A DNA stretch of 64,000 nt from Heterobilharzia americana. Its lineage: Eukaryota; Platyhelminthes; Trematoda; Strigeidida; Schistosomatidae. Each line of letters opens with the position of its first letter. The first letter of the stretch is position 1. A model generated the notes under the pieces. That model had not been told where the DNA came from. It worked only from the letters and a program-made list of their open reading frames with translations, and did no database searches. Where the stretch lies: assembly GCA_944470555.2 (NCBI GenBank), contig CALYCZ020000352.1, forward strand, positions 62,001 through 126,000, read 5' to 3'. Below are positions 21,966 to 34,042 of this stretch, piece after piece. The position numbers and the translations under genes were made by a program.

Positions 21966-22725
21966 TATGACTGGTGAACTTCAGGTGAACTTAGAGAAGA
22001 CAGAGGTGATGATGATACCCAACCAATAACAACAAGCACCACTCACCATCGACGGGAAAAATATAAACGCAGTTGTCTTTTTCACCTATCCACCTACCTA
22101 GGCAGGCAGGCAGCATCGAAGAGACAGCAAGACACGCCTTCCTGCATTAATCTGAAATTATCAGTGTCGACATCTAATTCACTGCACTGCACTGCACTGC
22201 ACTGCACTGCATTCAGCATAAAGCGTGAACAACATCCTCATTCGCAACACTAACATCAGTCAAGTAAGTCAGTTCTTCCATGTCATGGTTGAGTCAGTTG
22301 GTGCGTTACAGAAAGCACTTGCAACAAGCTGCAGACATGCATCAAGCAACAGCTGCCTCCTACGCTTACACTCACTCGCTACTGAAGATGAGGTAGATGA
22401 TGAGAGCAATGAGAATAAGCAAGGAGGAACTCACTGTGGCCTGTCAACGAACCATCTGACTGAGAAGCTATCGCCCAACAAATATGCAGAAGAAGAGAGT
22501 GGAGATGGGTTGGATTGACTTGGATTGAGCATACACTGGGGAGACCGATTGGAGACATCATGCACCAGGTGAGGTCAGGCCGTCGAGTGGAAGTCAAATG
22601 GGAAATGAGGAGTCGGGTGTCTGAGGCGACGGTGACATGGAGGAGATGGTGTGAGGGAGAAGTGAAAGCTTATAGGCGGGGATGAGAGTTAAGTGGAGAC
22701 GTGTATTCCACTAGGAATCCAATGG
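21966..22725 (+). mobile_element. RTE 3' fragment (RTE-4 mirror)
   Basis: Plus strand reads VNLEKTEVMMIPNQ, then NNILIRNTNISQVSQFFHVM and ends with GTTAAGTG..TTCCACTAGGAATCCAATGG. It contains the (TGCAC)n run at 22180-22210. Confidence 0.75.
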
Positions 22726-23462
22726 ACAAATAGTAGTTATAATTTCACTGGTTAGTCTTTTGAGACTTTCTGCAATTCATCACCGTCGGTATTCCGATCT
22801 TATTGATAATTGATGACAGCTGAATATGCAATGAACACTTTGGTTATGACAGATATCAAGTTGGCTGCTTTCATCCGGTAGTAGAAGTGAGAATTGTATG
22901 TTCACTTTCCTTATTAAAGCATTACCTCTGTAAATCCTTAACTAACGGTTTCTGTCTTCAGTATTTTGCGTTTATGAAATATACCCATTTATTCATCAAT
23001 TAAAAGAACAAGATTTTTATCGATGAAGAAATATTTCTTTTAAGCATCTTCATTTTCATTAACAGTTGTAACAAAAATTGGTAACTGTTAGGTGAATGAA
23101 CTAAAACGTTGTTCAGTCAATAAAAACATGTTGGAGGGATTTTTTCATCCATCATTAATTATGCATAGATTAAATATCATCTATACATGAAGAAAGGCCA
23201 AAACTGCTTTCCAAAGCATTTTGAGAAACTCTTTCTGATTAGTTATTCAATTTTAGTTCATCCTGAATACCTCATTTGAATTATCGTCATTTTACACTTG
23301 TCTAACAGTATTATTTTGCTATTTGTATTTCTCAATGAATGTAATGAATGAATATTTGACATCCCTTGATCCTTATTTAACCACCTGAAATCAATTTTGC
23401 TCCTAATTCAATGACCAATTTTCTATTTCTTCCACTTTAACAAATCCAACCAAGATTTGTAT
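22726..23462. other. No feature recognised
   Basis: Mirror of the blank stretch 8375-9095. No gene seen. Confidence 0.4.
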
Positions 23463-24403
23463 GATTATTATTACTATTCCCTTGGATTCCTAGTGGAACA
23501 TACGGCCTCAGTAGCACGTGGCCATTGCACCTTCTTCTCTACAGTGTTTTCAACCTCACTCCACCACTGCCCGCAACCTTTCATTTCTTCCTCACACTAT
23601 CTCCTCTGTGTCATCCTCGTCTCGGACGCCCAAATCGTCGTTTCCCATTTCGGTTCCACTCGACGGCCTGGCGTGTCATGTCCCCAATCGGCCTTCTCAG
23701 TGCATGCACAATCCAATCCATCTCCACTTTCTTCCAGTGCATATTTGTTAGGTGGTAGGTTCTTCGTTGGAACGTTGCCAGCTAGAGTTCCTTGTTACCA
23801 ATTCTTTCTGGCCTTCTGATCTGATCTTCAGTATCTACTGAGATTAGGCGTAGGTGGCAGCTGTTGATTAATGTCTGCAGTTTGTTGGAAGTGCTTTTCG
23901 TGACAAGCCAAGTTTCTGAACCATCACATAGCAGCACTGACTTGACATTGGTGTTGAAAATGTGGATGTTGTTCACGCTTTGTGCTGAGTGCAGTAGATC
24001 TCCACACCGATTTCAGATTGATGAAAGTCTGTCTTGCTGTCTTTCAGATCCTGGTTTTGACATCCTCGTCTGTGCCGCCTGTAGTTTAAATGATGCTGCA
24101 TAGGCAGGTGAAAGAGACTACTTCTTTTAGGTTTCTCCCGTTAACGGTGATTGGTACTTGTTGTTCATGCTGTTGTTGGTTGGATATCTTCATCACCAGT
24201 GTGTTCTATACGTTCACTTGAAGTCCCGTCTTCGCTGATATGCCACTTCTGTCAACTTGTTGGTTTTTGCCAGTAGATTATCGAGTGTGTGTTACAAGAC
24301 ATTAGACATAAATCATCGTTGGCGTAGTCGAAATCTTCTAGGCTCTTTTCATTGGTCCAGCATATGCTCATCTTTTCGCTCCTCACGGTGTGCTGCATGA
24401 TAC
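23463..24403 (-). mobile_element. RTE 3' fragment (RTE-3 mirror)
   Basis: Mirror of 7426-8366 with the same DYANDDLC active-site region and C-terminal motifs on the minus strand. Confidence 0.8.
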
Positions 24404-24508
24404 ATTTGTATTATGTGTATGTATATTGATTAAGCAAATTTTCGGTGAATTCATCTAACATTTTGTCGATTTTTATCATAACTATACAGTTTGCTAAAGA
24501 AGTCATCG

Positions 24509-24664
24509 TCATTTAGTGCTCTACTGGACTAGTGGACAACACTGAACTTGAAGTCATGAGTGTAAAGTTCCAGTTTCCGGGAGAAAAACATCACTCACAC
24601 GAGCCCAATTACATCCAACTGATGAGTCATAAACAGGAAGAAACACCAGTATTATGTCCCACTA
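24509..24664 (+). mobile_element. Sm-alpha-like SINE, degenerate (mirror)
   Basis: Mirror of 7165-7320, with ACATCCAACTGATGAGTC on the plus strand and altered stem II and III. Confidence 0.5.
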
Positions 24665-24878
24665 TTAGCCATCAAATAGACAACAATATATAAAAAAATA
24701 TTACTTCACTGATAAAAATTATGGTTTGAATTGCTGATTAACAAATATTAACCTATTATTTACTTTATTCATTTTCATAATTAATATTTATGGAAATGCA
24801 ACTTTACACCGAATAAAAATAAGCCCACTCATAACAAATCATTCTAGATATGAAAGGTGTAAAGGCGAAAAAAAGCAT

Positions 24879-25039
24879 CATTATTGTTTGCACAGAATGA
24901 TAATAGAAGGTGAAATGAAAATTTGAACGGTGACCAGATTCAAACCAGTAATCACCGAGTTTCCGGGCCTGATAAAGGTCCACTGGATAGAATCCAGGTG
25001 CTATCCTATTCTCCACTCTACCTTGAATCATTACTCAGT
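24879..25039 (-). mobile_element. tRNA-tipped hairpin SINE (TH1 mirror)
   Basis: Mirror of 6790-6950. Flanks AGAAGGTGAAATGAAAATTT and CTACCTTGAATCATTACTCA form an imperfect inverted repeat. Confidence 0.55.
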
Positions 25040-25083
25040 ATAAATACTAGACTATTAAACTGCGGCTATCTTAAGTAATCAAA

Positions 25084-27414
25084 ATGATATTATTATTATT
25101 ATTTGTCCCATGGGTTCCTAAAGGAATAGAGGGATTCAGTAGCATATCTCATTCCACTCTCTTCTCTGCAAACTTTTGAACCTGACTAAAACAATGCCCA
25201 CAAGCTTTCATTTCTTCCTTGCATTAACTCCTCCATGTCATCCTCACCTCACATGCCCAACCCATCGCTAACCATCGGGGTTACACTCGAGCAAGTGGCC
25301 TGACGCGTGATGTCCCCAGTCGGTCTTCGCAGTGTATGCCCAATCAAATCAAACTCCGCTTACTTCTGCATATTTATTCAGCGATAAGTGTCATGCTTCG
25401 TTGGATCTTTGCCATCCGGAGTGAGTTCCTTGTTGCTTATTCTTATTGCTTTGACCATCTGATCTTCAGTGAAGAGCCAGCGTAGGCAGATGTTGAGGAA
25501 TGTGCGTAGTTTGTGGGAAATACATTTACTTACGCGCCATACAGGAGCACTGACTTCACCACATTTGTGTTGAAAATACGGAAGCTGTTCACGAATTGTG
25601 CTGAGTGCAGTAAAGCACAAACTTACCTCACACATATTTGGCAGTTCCAGAAGGTAGCCGCCCTTCCAACCAATAGGCAGGTACCTTTCCTTCCTTCCTT
25701 CCTTCCTTGCAAACCTTCTGCACTAGTCGTGTGAGAATGCTCACTTTTGTATCTGTGTCTGCTCCCAGTGCTTCTGGAGGAATTCCATCTAGTCCTTCTA
25801 CTTTCTCAACTTTCAGCAACTTTATGGCATACAGAACTTCACTTCTGCTCTTGTTGTAGAGTCTCCGTTCACCGGTAGTCCTGTGGCTGGGCTGTTGGTG
25901 GTATTTCTGGACAAGCTGCAGGTGAAAATGGTCGATTCAAGGTTTTTTGAGGTGGTCGGCCCGTTTTTACTTTGCTTCTTCTCTTTGGCAAATAAGTTTC
26001 CTTCACTAACTTTCATTGGTTTCATCTGTGTTAATCTATTCCCAGGTAGTAGTAACCTAGTTATTCGATACAGTGTTGTCAGATCTCTCCTACCTGCAGC
26101 CTGTTCTATTTCGCTTGCAAGCGTGTCGTAGAAGTGTATTTTGTCTTTCTGTGCACTTTTTGTCACATCTTTGTCCAGTGTTTTATATGCTGTATTCAGT
26201 TCCCCTCTATGTTGCTCATCCCAACACTGCACTGCTCCATGTTCTGCTTCACCATATTCCACTCCCTCCTCTATCAGCTTCCATGTGTCTGTCAAGATCC
26301 ATTCCTTGTCTTCTTTATTCTACCTACTCCTTGCTTACACAGCTGTGCAGGTTTCATTACACGTCTCGTACTTATAGATTTAGTGCTCCACCAAGTAGGT
26401 TTATTCATGGATGTTGCTTAATCTCTCTCATTTCTACATCATGACCGACATCAAGATGTAATTTGTAGTTTCCTCCTTCACTTTATGTTCACTCTATTCA
26501 ACTTCAACTCTCGTCATTTGTCACCACCTTCCTTAGATTAAACTCTTTCAACTTGAATTTGAAGCTAGCTAGCTTCCTTGCACTACATACACACTACTGT
26601 CAACCTACATACATCTGATCATCTTCTCAATCTGATGTTGTCTCCAGTAGGCTGCATCTCAATATCCACTTTATTCACATTCAAATGAAGTCGATCTGAT
26701 TTTCAGTGTGGTGTGTCCATCTGGTGAAATCAAATCCATATCGCTCGCTTTGTCAATATCCTTGTGTTTGTACACATCGCCTCCAATCACCACATCATTG
26801 AAGGCACACGAGTCTGCAGACAGTTCCCCATTCTCATTCATTCTCATTTCACCAAGTGTTTCTCAATCCATGATCAGTTCTCTTCCTGTGTTGTCCACTC
26901 CTCTCAGTTTGCCATTCATGTCAATCTACCCACTAGAATGAATTTCGATGTCGCCAACTGTGACCGAATCTTGTCCAGTGTTGATTGCAGTTGTCTGTAG
27001 AACTCCTCCTCCTTCTCTTCACCTGCATTATGTGTAGGTGCATGGAGTAGCATTGTGTGATTGTGACTTTCCTTCCTTTTGAGTGTGATCCATCTTGCTG
27101 TCATGATGCTGATGGTGGAGGACGAGTGGTGGTGGTGGTGGGGTGGGGTGTGGGGTGGTGGGGGAGATTGGTTCCCACTACATGAGAATCTTCAATGTTG
27201 TTGAAGGGTATATCACGATAGTCGCTGGAGAACTCAGTGTGCTCGTGGTTGTTGTCTTGTCTGAGTGACAATTTCGGAGTATATTATTGACTCGTCTCCA
27301 GTTGACAGTTTGGAGAGTTCACTTCCATTCCATCATCAGATTGCTCCCAGATTCCTAGTCTTGCACTTCTATATTATATCTTCTCATATCGTTTGCAATC
27401 TTGGTAGTCTTGCT

Positions 27415-27453
<39 letters not shown>

Positions 27454-28003
27454 TTCAAACATAGTGTGGACATTGCATGTCTCCATTCTAATTTTTGTTT
27501 TCATTGAGAGAAGAGTAGATATATCGGTGAATTGTCTTCGGGAAGTCTTTCGTCAACCGGCGTCATTTCGTCTGTGTGACTCCAGTGAGGAATAAGTTTA
27601 TTATTTTTTGATTATGTTTATTTTGTGCTTTGAAGTTTTTTAGAGATTGGATTTGTTTTTTGGGTTAGGGTTGCTATCCTTATGCTCAACCTTCCCTTTT
27701 TACCCGTGCTTATGCCCGACTAGTAACTAGTGTGTAATCTCGTGCGTAGACGGGGTCTCCCTTGTTGAGATGTGGTCCCACTGTTTGCGTTGTTTATGTG
27801 ATATGCGTCATTTCACCTCTCCGATTCTAGCGGGGAATAATTTTGTTTTCATTTTTTATATTTTGTTTTTGCTCTGAAGTTTCTTTAGGGGTTAGATTTA
27901 TTTTACGGCGTACTTTTGCTAGCCGTATGGCCAACCTTCCCTCTTTACCCTGGTTTAGGACCGGGTAGTAACTAGTGTACTAGTTAACCAGGCGGGGTTT
28001 AAC
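25084..28003 (-). mobile_element. RTE with RT domain deleted (RTE-2 mirror)
   Basis: Mirror of 3805-6745. The open linker frame at 25822-26295 (minus) is identical in length to its left counterpart, and the same internal junction replaces the RT palm. Differences include a CTGG run ~21 bp shorter and a C-to-T change that turns one endonuclease-frame codon from TGG to TGT near 26960. Confidence 0.85.
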
Positions 28004-28076
28004 TCATATTTATTTAACCCTAACCTCCCTGCTCAGTACGTGATATACATGTAGATTTACGGTCACTTTATCATCC

Positions 28077-29157
28077 TCAAAACACTACTCACATATCATA
28101 TTGTACGATACTCTTTACACCTAAATGACAAGTAGAAAGTAGGCAGATACACTGACGACGTTATTCCTGATTTAAAATAAGTTACCGTCTTTAACGTCTC
28201 CAGTTCGTATGATTCATCGTATGAAGTGTAGTTTTACTTCTGTAATTCTAGTAAAGTATTTGAAAACAAGTAACAAAATAAATGAATATTGTTGTATTAT
28301 TCCTCAACTTATCAAAGGATAATATAATTTATGTGAATGAACTAGCAAATCGGTGAGAGAGACTTTTTCAGCTGTATGAGTAAGCAAAGTGGAAGAAAAA
28401 TGGAATGGGGAAATTTAGTTCAACTTTGAAAAGTACAATGGGGTTATGAGTCATCAAGGGTGAGAAGGAATAGATTACCATATTGGAAAGGTGAATATTT
28501 GAACATCAAACAATATATCATCAGTATACCTTCTTGTTGATGTACTTGTAGTTCTGTGTTGTTTTACTGGATTGAATGGTTCGACCTCTGTTGATATATA
28601 TATGAGTTCTTATGCGGATGCTTCCCTATTGCCTGAATATTTACTATGGCGATTTACTCGGTTGTGACTAGTAGAAGAATCCATAACGCGTGTTCCATTC
28701 TACTTAGGACTAATTCGTCAACTGGGTGTACCTGCACCTCAATGAGTGATGTTGTTCCCATTCAGACTGGAAGCTCGTACTCATCTCTTCAACTATATAC
28801 TAAATAATAATAGTGATAAAAATAAAGGTGATTTTGATAGTAGTTGAAGTATGAGTGATCACAAAATGCATTATGTAATACATAGAATGGTTCACAGAAT
28901 GTATTTAACTTGGAAAGGAAGGTGAAAATAATAAGAATAGTAGATCAGTAAAGTATTATGCAATAGGATTAGACAATTTGTTTTGTTCTACCTTCTCTTC
29001 ATATATTATTTGTAACTATCTATGAGAGTCATTTATGTTTGCCAAATGTTTACGGGATGTTTAACCCATCTTTTCTGTTGACTGATGAAAGGTATGAACA
29101 ACTGTGCAAAACATTTGCAATGGTCCGCTCTATGTGAGAATGAAAACCATTTTACAA
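28077..29157 (+). mobile_element. PLE-terminus-like repeat split by a SINE (mirror)
   Basis: Mirror of 2650-3730. In this orientation it is directly comparable with 49240-49830 and with the pair 50540-50640 plus 51223-51375. The SINE at 28592-28797 is the interruption. Confidence 0.55.
28592..28797 (-). mobile_element. Sm-alpha-like SINE, degenerate (mirror)
   Basis: Mirror of 3010-3215; core mutated in the same way. Confidence 0.65.
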
Positions 29158-30090
29158 GACTTTTGCCTCTTCCAATGATATTTTATAACCTGAATATAAG
29201 GCATGAGCAGAGATGCCAAAGGCTTTTTCAAGTTTTTCCAAATCATAGGATTTTTTGATGGTTTCTTACAATTTCAACCGTGTTAATACTTGATGTGATG
29301 TCTCTCCAATATATGTGGCATCTCGTATCCACTACAGTCTACTCTTGAATAGAATATTTTTCATTCTGTCATTTGTTCTAATGTAGTATGCCAGGATTAT
29401 ACACCTTATATGATTTACGGTTTTCAGTTGACTGGAGAAAAAAGTAAGTTTCATGGCTTTGCATGTTCCATACTTTGAAGTAGGTGGTTACGTCCCACTT
29501 TTCCACTTAACAACATGTAAACCTCCACATTCTTACAGATAGCATGAAAATATACTTCGAAATGAAATGAAACTGAGAATAGGCGTTTTGAAGATTCTAG
29601 TGTCAATGCAATCATCATCAAATGTGTGGAACATATGGCGGAAATGATAGGCTACTTCAAGGATAGTGAAAAGGATTGTATCTACACGTGTTACTGCCCA
29701 TGTAAATCTGGTTCAAGATTCCCTTTCGTTAGGATATCTGTAATTCACAAAGTGAGTGCAGGTTTCGACAAGGTAGATTTGATTTTGTGAACATTGTCTA
29801 CAATTATAAGCAGAATCTACCTATCTAACCATGTAGTCATGGATAATAAAGTTGACTGACTGACCATCAATATCTGCATAATGAATGACAGCAAGAGGAA
29901 TCTGTTCGAAGTTGGATCGGTGGACAGTACTTATGAACGACGCTCACACATGATTCCATAATATGTAATCTTGCTGAAAGTAAACCAGATTGAAATGAAT
30001 CACTTACAAAATAATAAGCACATCATGATATCTTGATCATGTAACAGTTTGTGTGTGTGTTAGAAGCTAGCGAGGATCCCTTCTTTTGAC

Positions 30091-31244
30091 GACTGAAACA
30101 TGGTGACGCTACAAGCCAAGTGATTTACAATAGAAAGCTTAGTGATGCTTTTGAAGTGTAGTCAGGGGATATGAATAAAACAAGCTTGCCACCTACTATC
30201 ACCGACCATTTTTCTGATTGCGGTTGACTGAATGATGCAAGGAACTGTGAGAAGATGAGCATGCGCTGTTTGACTGATGAAAAGACAAAGACTTTAGAAG
30301 ATTTGCATTTCGCCGATGATGATTTATGTCTAATGTCTCGTCCTACAAACTCGAAGATCTACAGGAGGAAACTAAAAAGTTGGCAAAAAAGGCGTGGTGA
30401 GGGAGCAAAGGAAGACGGGAATTCCTTCAGGTGAACGTAGAGAAGATAGAGATGATGAAGATACCCTATCAACAACAACAAGCACTAATCGCCATGAACG
30501 GGAGAAATTTAAATGAAGTTGTCTGTGACAACCAACCTACCTAGACAGTATCGTTTCAACTACTAGCGGTACAGACATGAATGAGGATGTGAAAGCCAGT
30601 CACGATCGGAAAGACAACAAGACACGCCTTCCTGCATCAATCTGAAATCAGTATGAAGATCTATTGCACTCCACTGCTTTGCACTGCAGTGCACTGCACT
30701 CAGCATAAGGCGTGAACAACATCCGCATTCCCAACGCTAACTCAGTCAAGTCAAGTAAGTCAGTTCTTCCATGTGATGGTTGAAAGACTTTGAGCGTTAC
30801 GGAAAGCATTTGCAACAAACTACAGACATGCATCAATCAACAGCTCTCTTCTACTCCTACACTCACTCGATGCTGAAGATGAGATAGATTGCGAGAATAA
30901 TAAGAATAAGCAAGGGAGAACTCACTGTGTCTGACAACAAACCAACCAATCATGAACCTATTGCCCAAAAAAATATGCAGAAGAAGAAAGTGGAGGTGGA
31001 TTGGACTGGACACAAACTGAGAAGACTGTTTAGGGACATCAAGCGTCGGGTTAGGCCGAACCCTGGAATGGAAGCCGAGTGAAAACGACGAGTTGGGCAT
31101 CTGAGCCGAAGGTGACATGGAGGAGATGATATGAGGAAGAAATGAAAGCTTTTGGGCATTGTTGGAGCCAGGCTGAAAAGACTGCTGCTTGCTAATGTAG
31201 CCCTATGTTCCACTAGGAACCCAATGGACAAACAATAATTATTA
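30091..31244 (+). mobile_element. RTE 3' fragment (RTE-1 mirror)
   Basis: Plus-strand mirror of 562-1715, reading LHFADDDLCLMS at about 30300-30335 and ending with GTTCCACTAGGAACCCAATG and an ATT-type tail. Confidence 0.8.
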
Positions 31245-31418
31245 TTGAGATGAATGGGGATTTTTTAATTTAGAAGTAGTATTCATCATGGACTGACATC
31301 AGTTGGGGAACGATTGAAAATCTGGGAGCACTGGACAGCTGTTTCGTCCAACTAGTATGGGACTCCTCAGCAGTACGCAGTACTTCTGAATTAAAAAATT
31401 CCCATTCATCTCAAAAAT
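31244..31418. repeat. Hammerhead-only foldback (mirror)
   Basis: Mirror of 388-562. The minus-strand hammerhead at 31328-31376 has intact CTGAGGA, GTCC/GGAC, GAAA and GTC. The inverted tail copies are at 31247-31281 and 31382-31416. Confidence 0.8.
31328..31376 (-). ncRNA. Hammerhead ribozyme motif, intact core (mirror)
   Basis: Same motif as 429-477: 6-bp stem I, canonical core, short self-complementary stem III. Confidence 0.75.
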
Positions 31419-31420
31419 AC

Positions 31421-31790
31421 ACTACTCTATAGTGCTCATTAGTGACTTGCTTCCAGATGGATGTTAGGAAGTTCTAATGAGAAGCGATGACCTGTGGGGT
31501 CAACCAGTCGGAAGTGAAGTGGATGCTAACTGAAGACCTTGGGTGATAGTCGCGCTATGTTGTGAATTGACAGAAGTTGGAAATTGTGAACCACTGGGAA
31601 CCGACTCAGTGGCTGAATGGTTAACGCGTTCGCCGTGAAACCTGGAGGTCCTGAGTTCGCCTTCTAGCCGGGTCGTGGGTGTATACTGCTGAGGAGTCCC
31701 ATACCAGTTGGACGAAACAGCCGTCCAGAGCTCCCGGCTTTTCAATGGTTCCCCGACTGATGTCAGTCCATGATGGACACTACTTCCAAA
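31421..31790 (+). mobile_element. Type A tRNA-headed hammerhead SINE (mirror)
   Basis: Mirror of 16-385. tRNA-like head around 31590-31655; hammerhead motif at 31683-31731 with canonical core but weakened stem III. Confidence 0.8.
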
Positions 31791-31805
31791 TAATTATTAT
31801 TATTA

Positions 31806-32130
31806 TCATCACAGCAAAAGACTATATTAATTATTGGTTGCTGCTTATTGAATCTATAACAGCACAAATAATTCCCTTAATTACAGAATCTGAGCTTCTT
31901 TTCATTTTGTAGAATGTCTTACTTATCTCTTGAATATATAACCTACTGACATTCTGAATATTTCTCTATTCATCATAAATATTACTATGATTTTTCATTA
32001 ATATTTTCTTGTAATAATCTAAAAGGAATACTATTTATTGCATAGGAAACATATGTTGACGTAATCCAGTATCAATATTCCTTACTCTATGTTAAATATT
32101 TTCTATTATATCAATTTTTCATTCTATGTA

Positions 32131-32178
<48 letters not shown>

Positions 32179-32635
32179 TAGTTACTTATCGTATCTCTAC
32201 CTACACTGAAGTTATTTCATCTTTCATCTAACCAAATTAGGTATCATTTGTGAAACTATTTACATATATTCTGTATACATTCTACTTGATATTTCATGGG
32301 TACATTGTATAAAAGGTGAAGTTAACAGATAAATATAACCTTCCCAATGTTCATTTCTTTGCTAACATGAACATCAGTTCATATAATGTCAGTGGTATAC
32401 ATTGAATTTCTTTGATTTCAACATATTTATTCGTAGAGATTCTTAGCTTCTATCACTGAAAGTGTATACCAATAAAGAGAAGGCTAAATTTAAAAGGTAA
32501 ACACAATACACATACAAAAGGTTAACATTTATACAGTTTGTATTATGTTTTACATTCCAAAATATGGGAAAATTCTGTTTGTTGTGTTATACAATCGAGA
32601 TTATATCAGTATGTGATTGTGAATGAATATTTATC
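31806..32635. other. Unique DNA with (ATT)n microsatellite
   Basis: First sequence outside the visible right arm. An (ATT)n run spans 32131-32179. No gene recognised. Confidence 0.6.
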
Positions 32636-33005
32636 TCAAGTTGTTATTCATCGAAGACTGACATCAGTTGGAGGAACAAAGGAAACCTGAGAGCACTGGA
32701 CAGCTGTTTCGTCCAACTAGCATGGGACTCCTCAGCAGTGCGCATCCACGACCCCACCAGCAGGGATCGAACCCGCGACCTTCAGGTTCCGCCACCAGCG
32801 CGTTACCATTGAGCTAGCCACTGGGTCAGAATCCAATGCTCCATATTTCCAACTTCTGTTAGCTCACGATATAGCGCAAACCGACACCCAATGTCATCGT
32901 TGAGTATTTGTCCTCACGGCCATCAGGCTTGACTCCACCGGTCACGACTTGTCATTGGAACTTCGGGAATAATTCTCGAAGCTAGTCACCAACGAGCACT
33001 AGTTC
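32636..33005 (-). mobile_element. Type A hammerhead unit, full length, inner copy
   Basis: On the minus strand: start GAACTAGTGCTCG (33005), upstream module, tRNA-like head GACCCAGTGGCTAGCTCAAT with a strong B-box GCGGGTTCGATCCCTGC (T-arm pairs over 5 bp), hammerhead at 32741-32693, and tail to ~32636. It is joined head-to-tail to the partial unit at 33006-33207: the upstream unit's 3' end (CTCAAAATTTAATT) meets this unit's 5' end without a gap. Confidence 0.8.
32693..32741 (-). ncRNA. Hammerhead ribozyme, all invariant bases present
   Basis: GCACTG/CAGTGC stem I is perfect over 6 bp. CTGAGGA core, GTCC/GGAC stem II, GAAA, ACAGCTGT stem III and GTC cleavage triplet are all intact. The predicted cut on the minus strand lies between 32699 and 32698. 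Confidence 0.8.
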
Positions 33006-33207
33006 AATTAAATTTTGAGGGGGTTGTGGAGATTTGGAAATATTTCAAGTTGTTATTCATTGTAGACTGACATGAGTTGAAGGAAGAAAGGAAACCTGGG
33101 AGCACTGGACAGCTGTTTCGTCCTAGTATGGGACTCCTCAGCAGTGCGCACCCACGATGATGATTAACAACTTGAAATATCTCCAAATCTCCACAAACCC
33201 CTCAGAA
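33006..33207 (-). mobile_element. Partial hammerhead unit with inverted tail
   Basis: On the minus strand, an inverted copy of the SINE tail (33207-33155) is followed directly by the hammerhead (33147-33102) and then the normal tail (33060-33006) ending in CTCAAAATTTAATT. The two tail copies match over ~47 bp. There is no tRNA head. Its 3' end is fused to the next unit at 33005. Confidence 0.8.
33102..33147 (-). ncRNA. Hammerhead ribozyme, all invariant bases present
   Basis: 46-nt motif with perfect 6-bp stem I, CTGAGGA, GTCC-CATACTA-GGAC, GAAA, ACAGCTGT and GTC. The predicted cut lies between 33108 and 33107. Together with the motif at 32693-32741 it brackets about 409 nt in direct orientation. 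Confidence 0.8.
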
Positions 33208-33734
33208 TATTTATCTATTGAAAAATCTAATTTCTTCATACACAATGCTGTTTCAGACTAAAATTTTAACTAGGAGAATAGACATTTTCAGTTTGAGTAC
33301 AATGAAGAAGCTTAATGAGGATGACTGACATAGGAAATCGATGATTGAAAAAACTATGTATCAATTCTTGACCTTACTGTTTGCATCTGGTTTTCAACAA
33401 ACTAGGCAGCATATGAAAGCCTTCAGAAGTGATATCTGAAGTTGAGGAGAAGCTTGGCTCTCAGTGAATCATAGTTTTTACCAACATTAGTAAAATCTCA
33501 AACTACTATCAACCTAACTACTAGACAAAAACTCATTTTAGATGCCGATTAACATATTAAGTGGATTGTTTCTCTCGGTTTGTATACATGTACTTCATTA
33601 CAATCCTGTTCCCTCTCTTTCGTATAAATCTAGGCCATAAACAGAAAATGACTGGATTTCTGCTGACTACGTAGTATGCATTCCATCTGTTTCCCCAGAT
33701 TCCTAGCAGTTTTTAGCTCAACCTTCTCATCTCT
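33208..33734. other. No feature recognised
   Basis: No gene or repeat identified. Confidence 0.4.
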
Positions 33735-34042
33735 TTTGGAATCTAGGCAGCCTTGCCAGCCAGCCAGCTTCAAACATGTTGCGGATATCCCAATTCAACT
33801 TGTTTACTTTTGGTTACATTGAGAGAAGACATATCGGCCAAATGGCTTCTTAAAGGCTTTCACCAATTGGCGTCATTTCGTCTCCCTGATTCTGGTGGGA
33901 ATTAATTCATTTATATTTCTTCTGTGCTTTGAAGTTTCTTTAGCAATTGGATTGGTTTTCTGTGGTAGGGTTGCAAGTTCAACCCTCTTTATCCAGTCTA
34001 AGGATCAGCTAGTAACTACTGAACTAGTTAACTAGGTGAGAT
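33735..34042 (-). mobile_element. RTE 5'-end fragment (RTE-6)
   Basis: The minus strand reads the 5' monomer (AACTAGTTCAGTAGTTACTAG, GAAACTTCAAAGCACAGAAG, GAAATGACGCC) and the start of the endonuclease region with a minimal CTGG run (33758-33772), ending near GAGATGAGAAGG. It directly follows the SINE part of the U6 chimera on the same strand. Confidence 0.7.

Larger units (their letters stand above)
16423..31805. repeat. Right arm of giant inverted duplication
   Basis: Reverse complement of 1-15275 with the same element order. Features of the left arm recur here on the opposite strand: TH2 at 17981-18113, SINE at 18443-18797, foldback at 18799-19246, type B pair at 19833-20168, RTE-4 at 21966-22725, RTE-3 at 23463-24403, RTE-2 at 25084-28003, PLE terminus at 28077-29157 and RTE-1 at 30091-31244. 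31805 pairs with window position 1, so the true outer end is not visible. Confidence 0.95.

Noticed and set aside
1..31805. Hairpin read artefact explaining the palindrome
   Set aside because: The arms differ by an indel of ~138 bp, several microsatellite lengths and scattered substitutions, and the spacer is asymmetric; an artefact would give near-identical arms. A haplotype misjoin is still possible and is stated in the finding.
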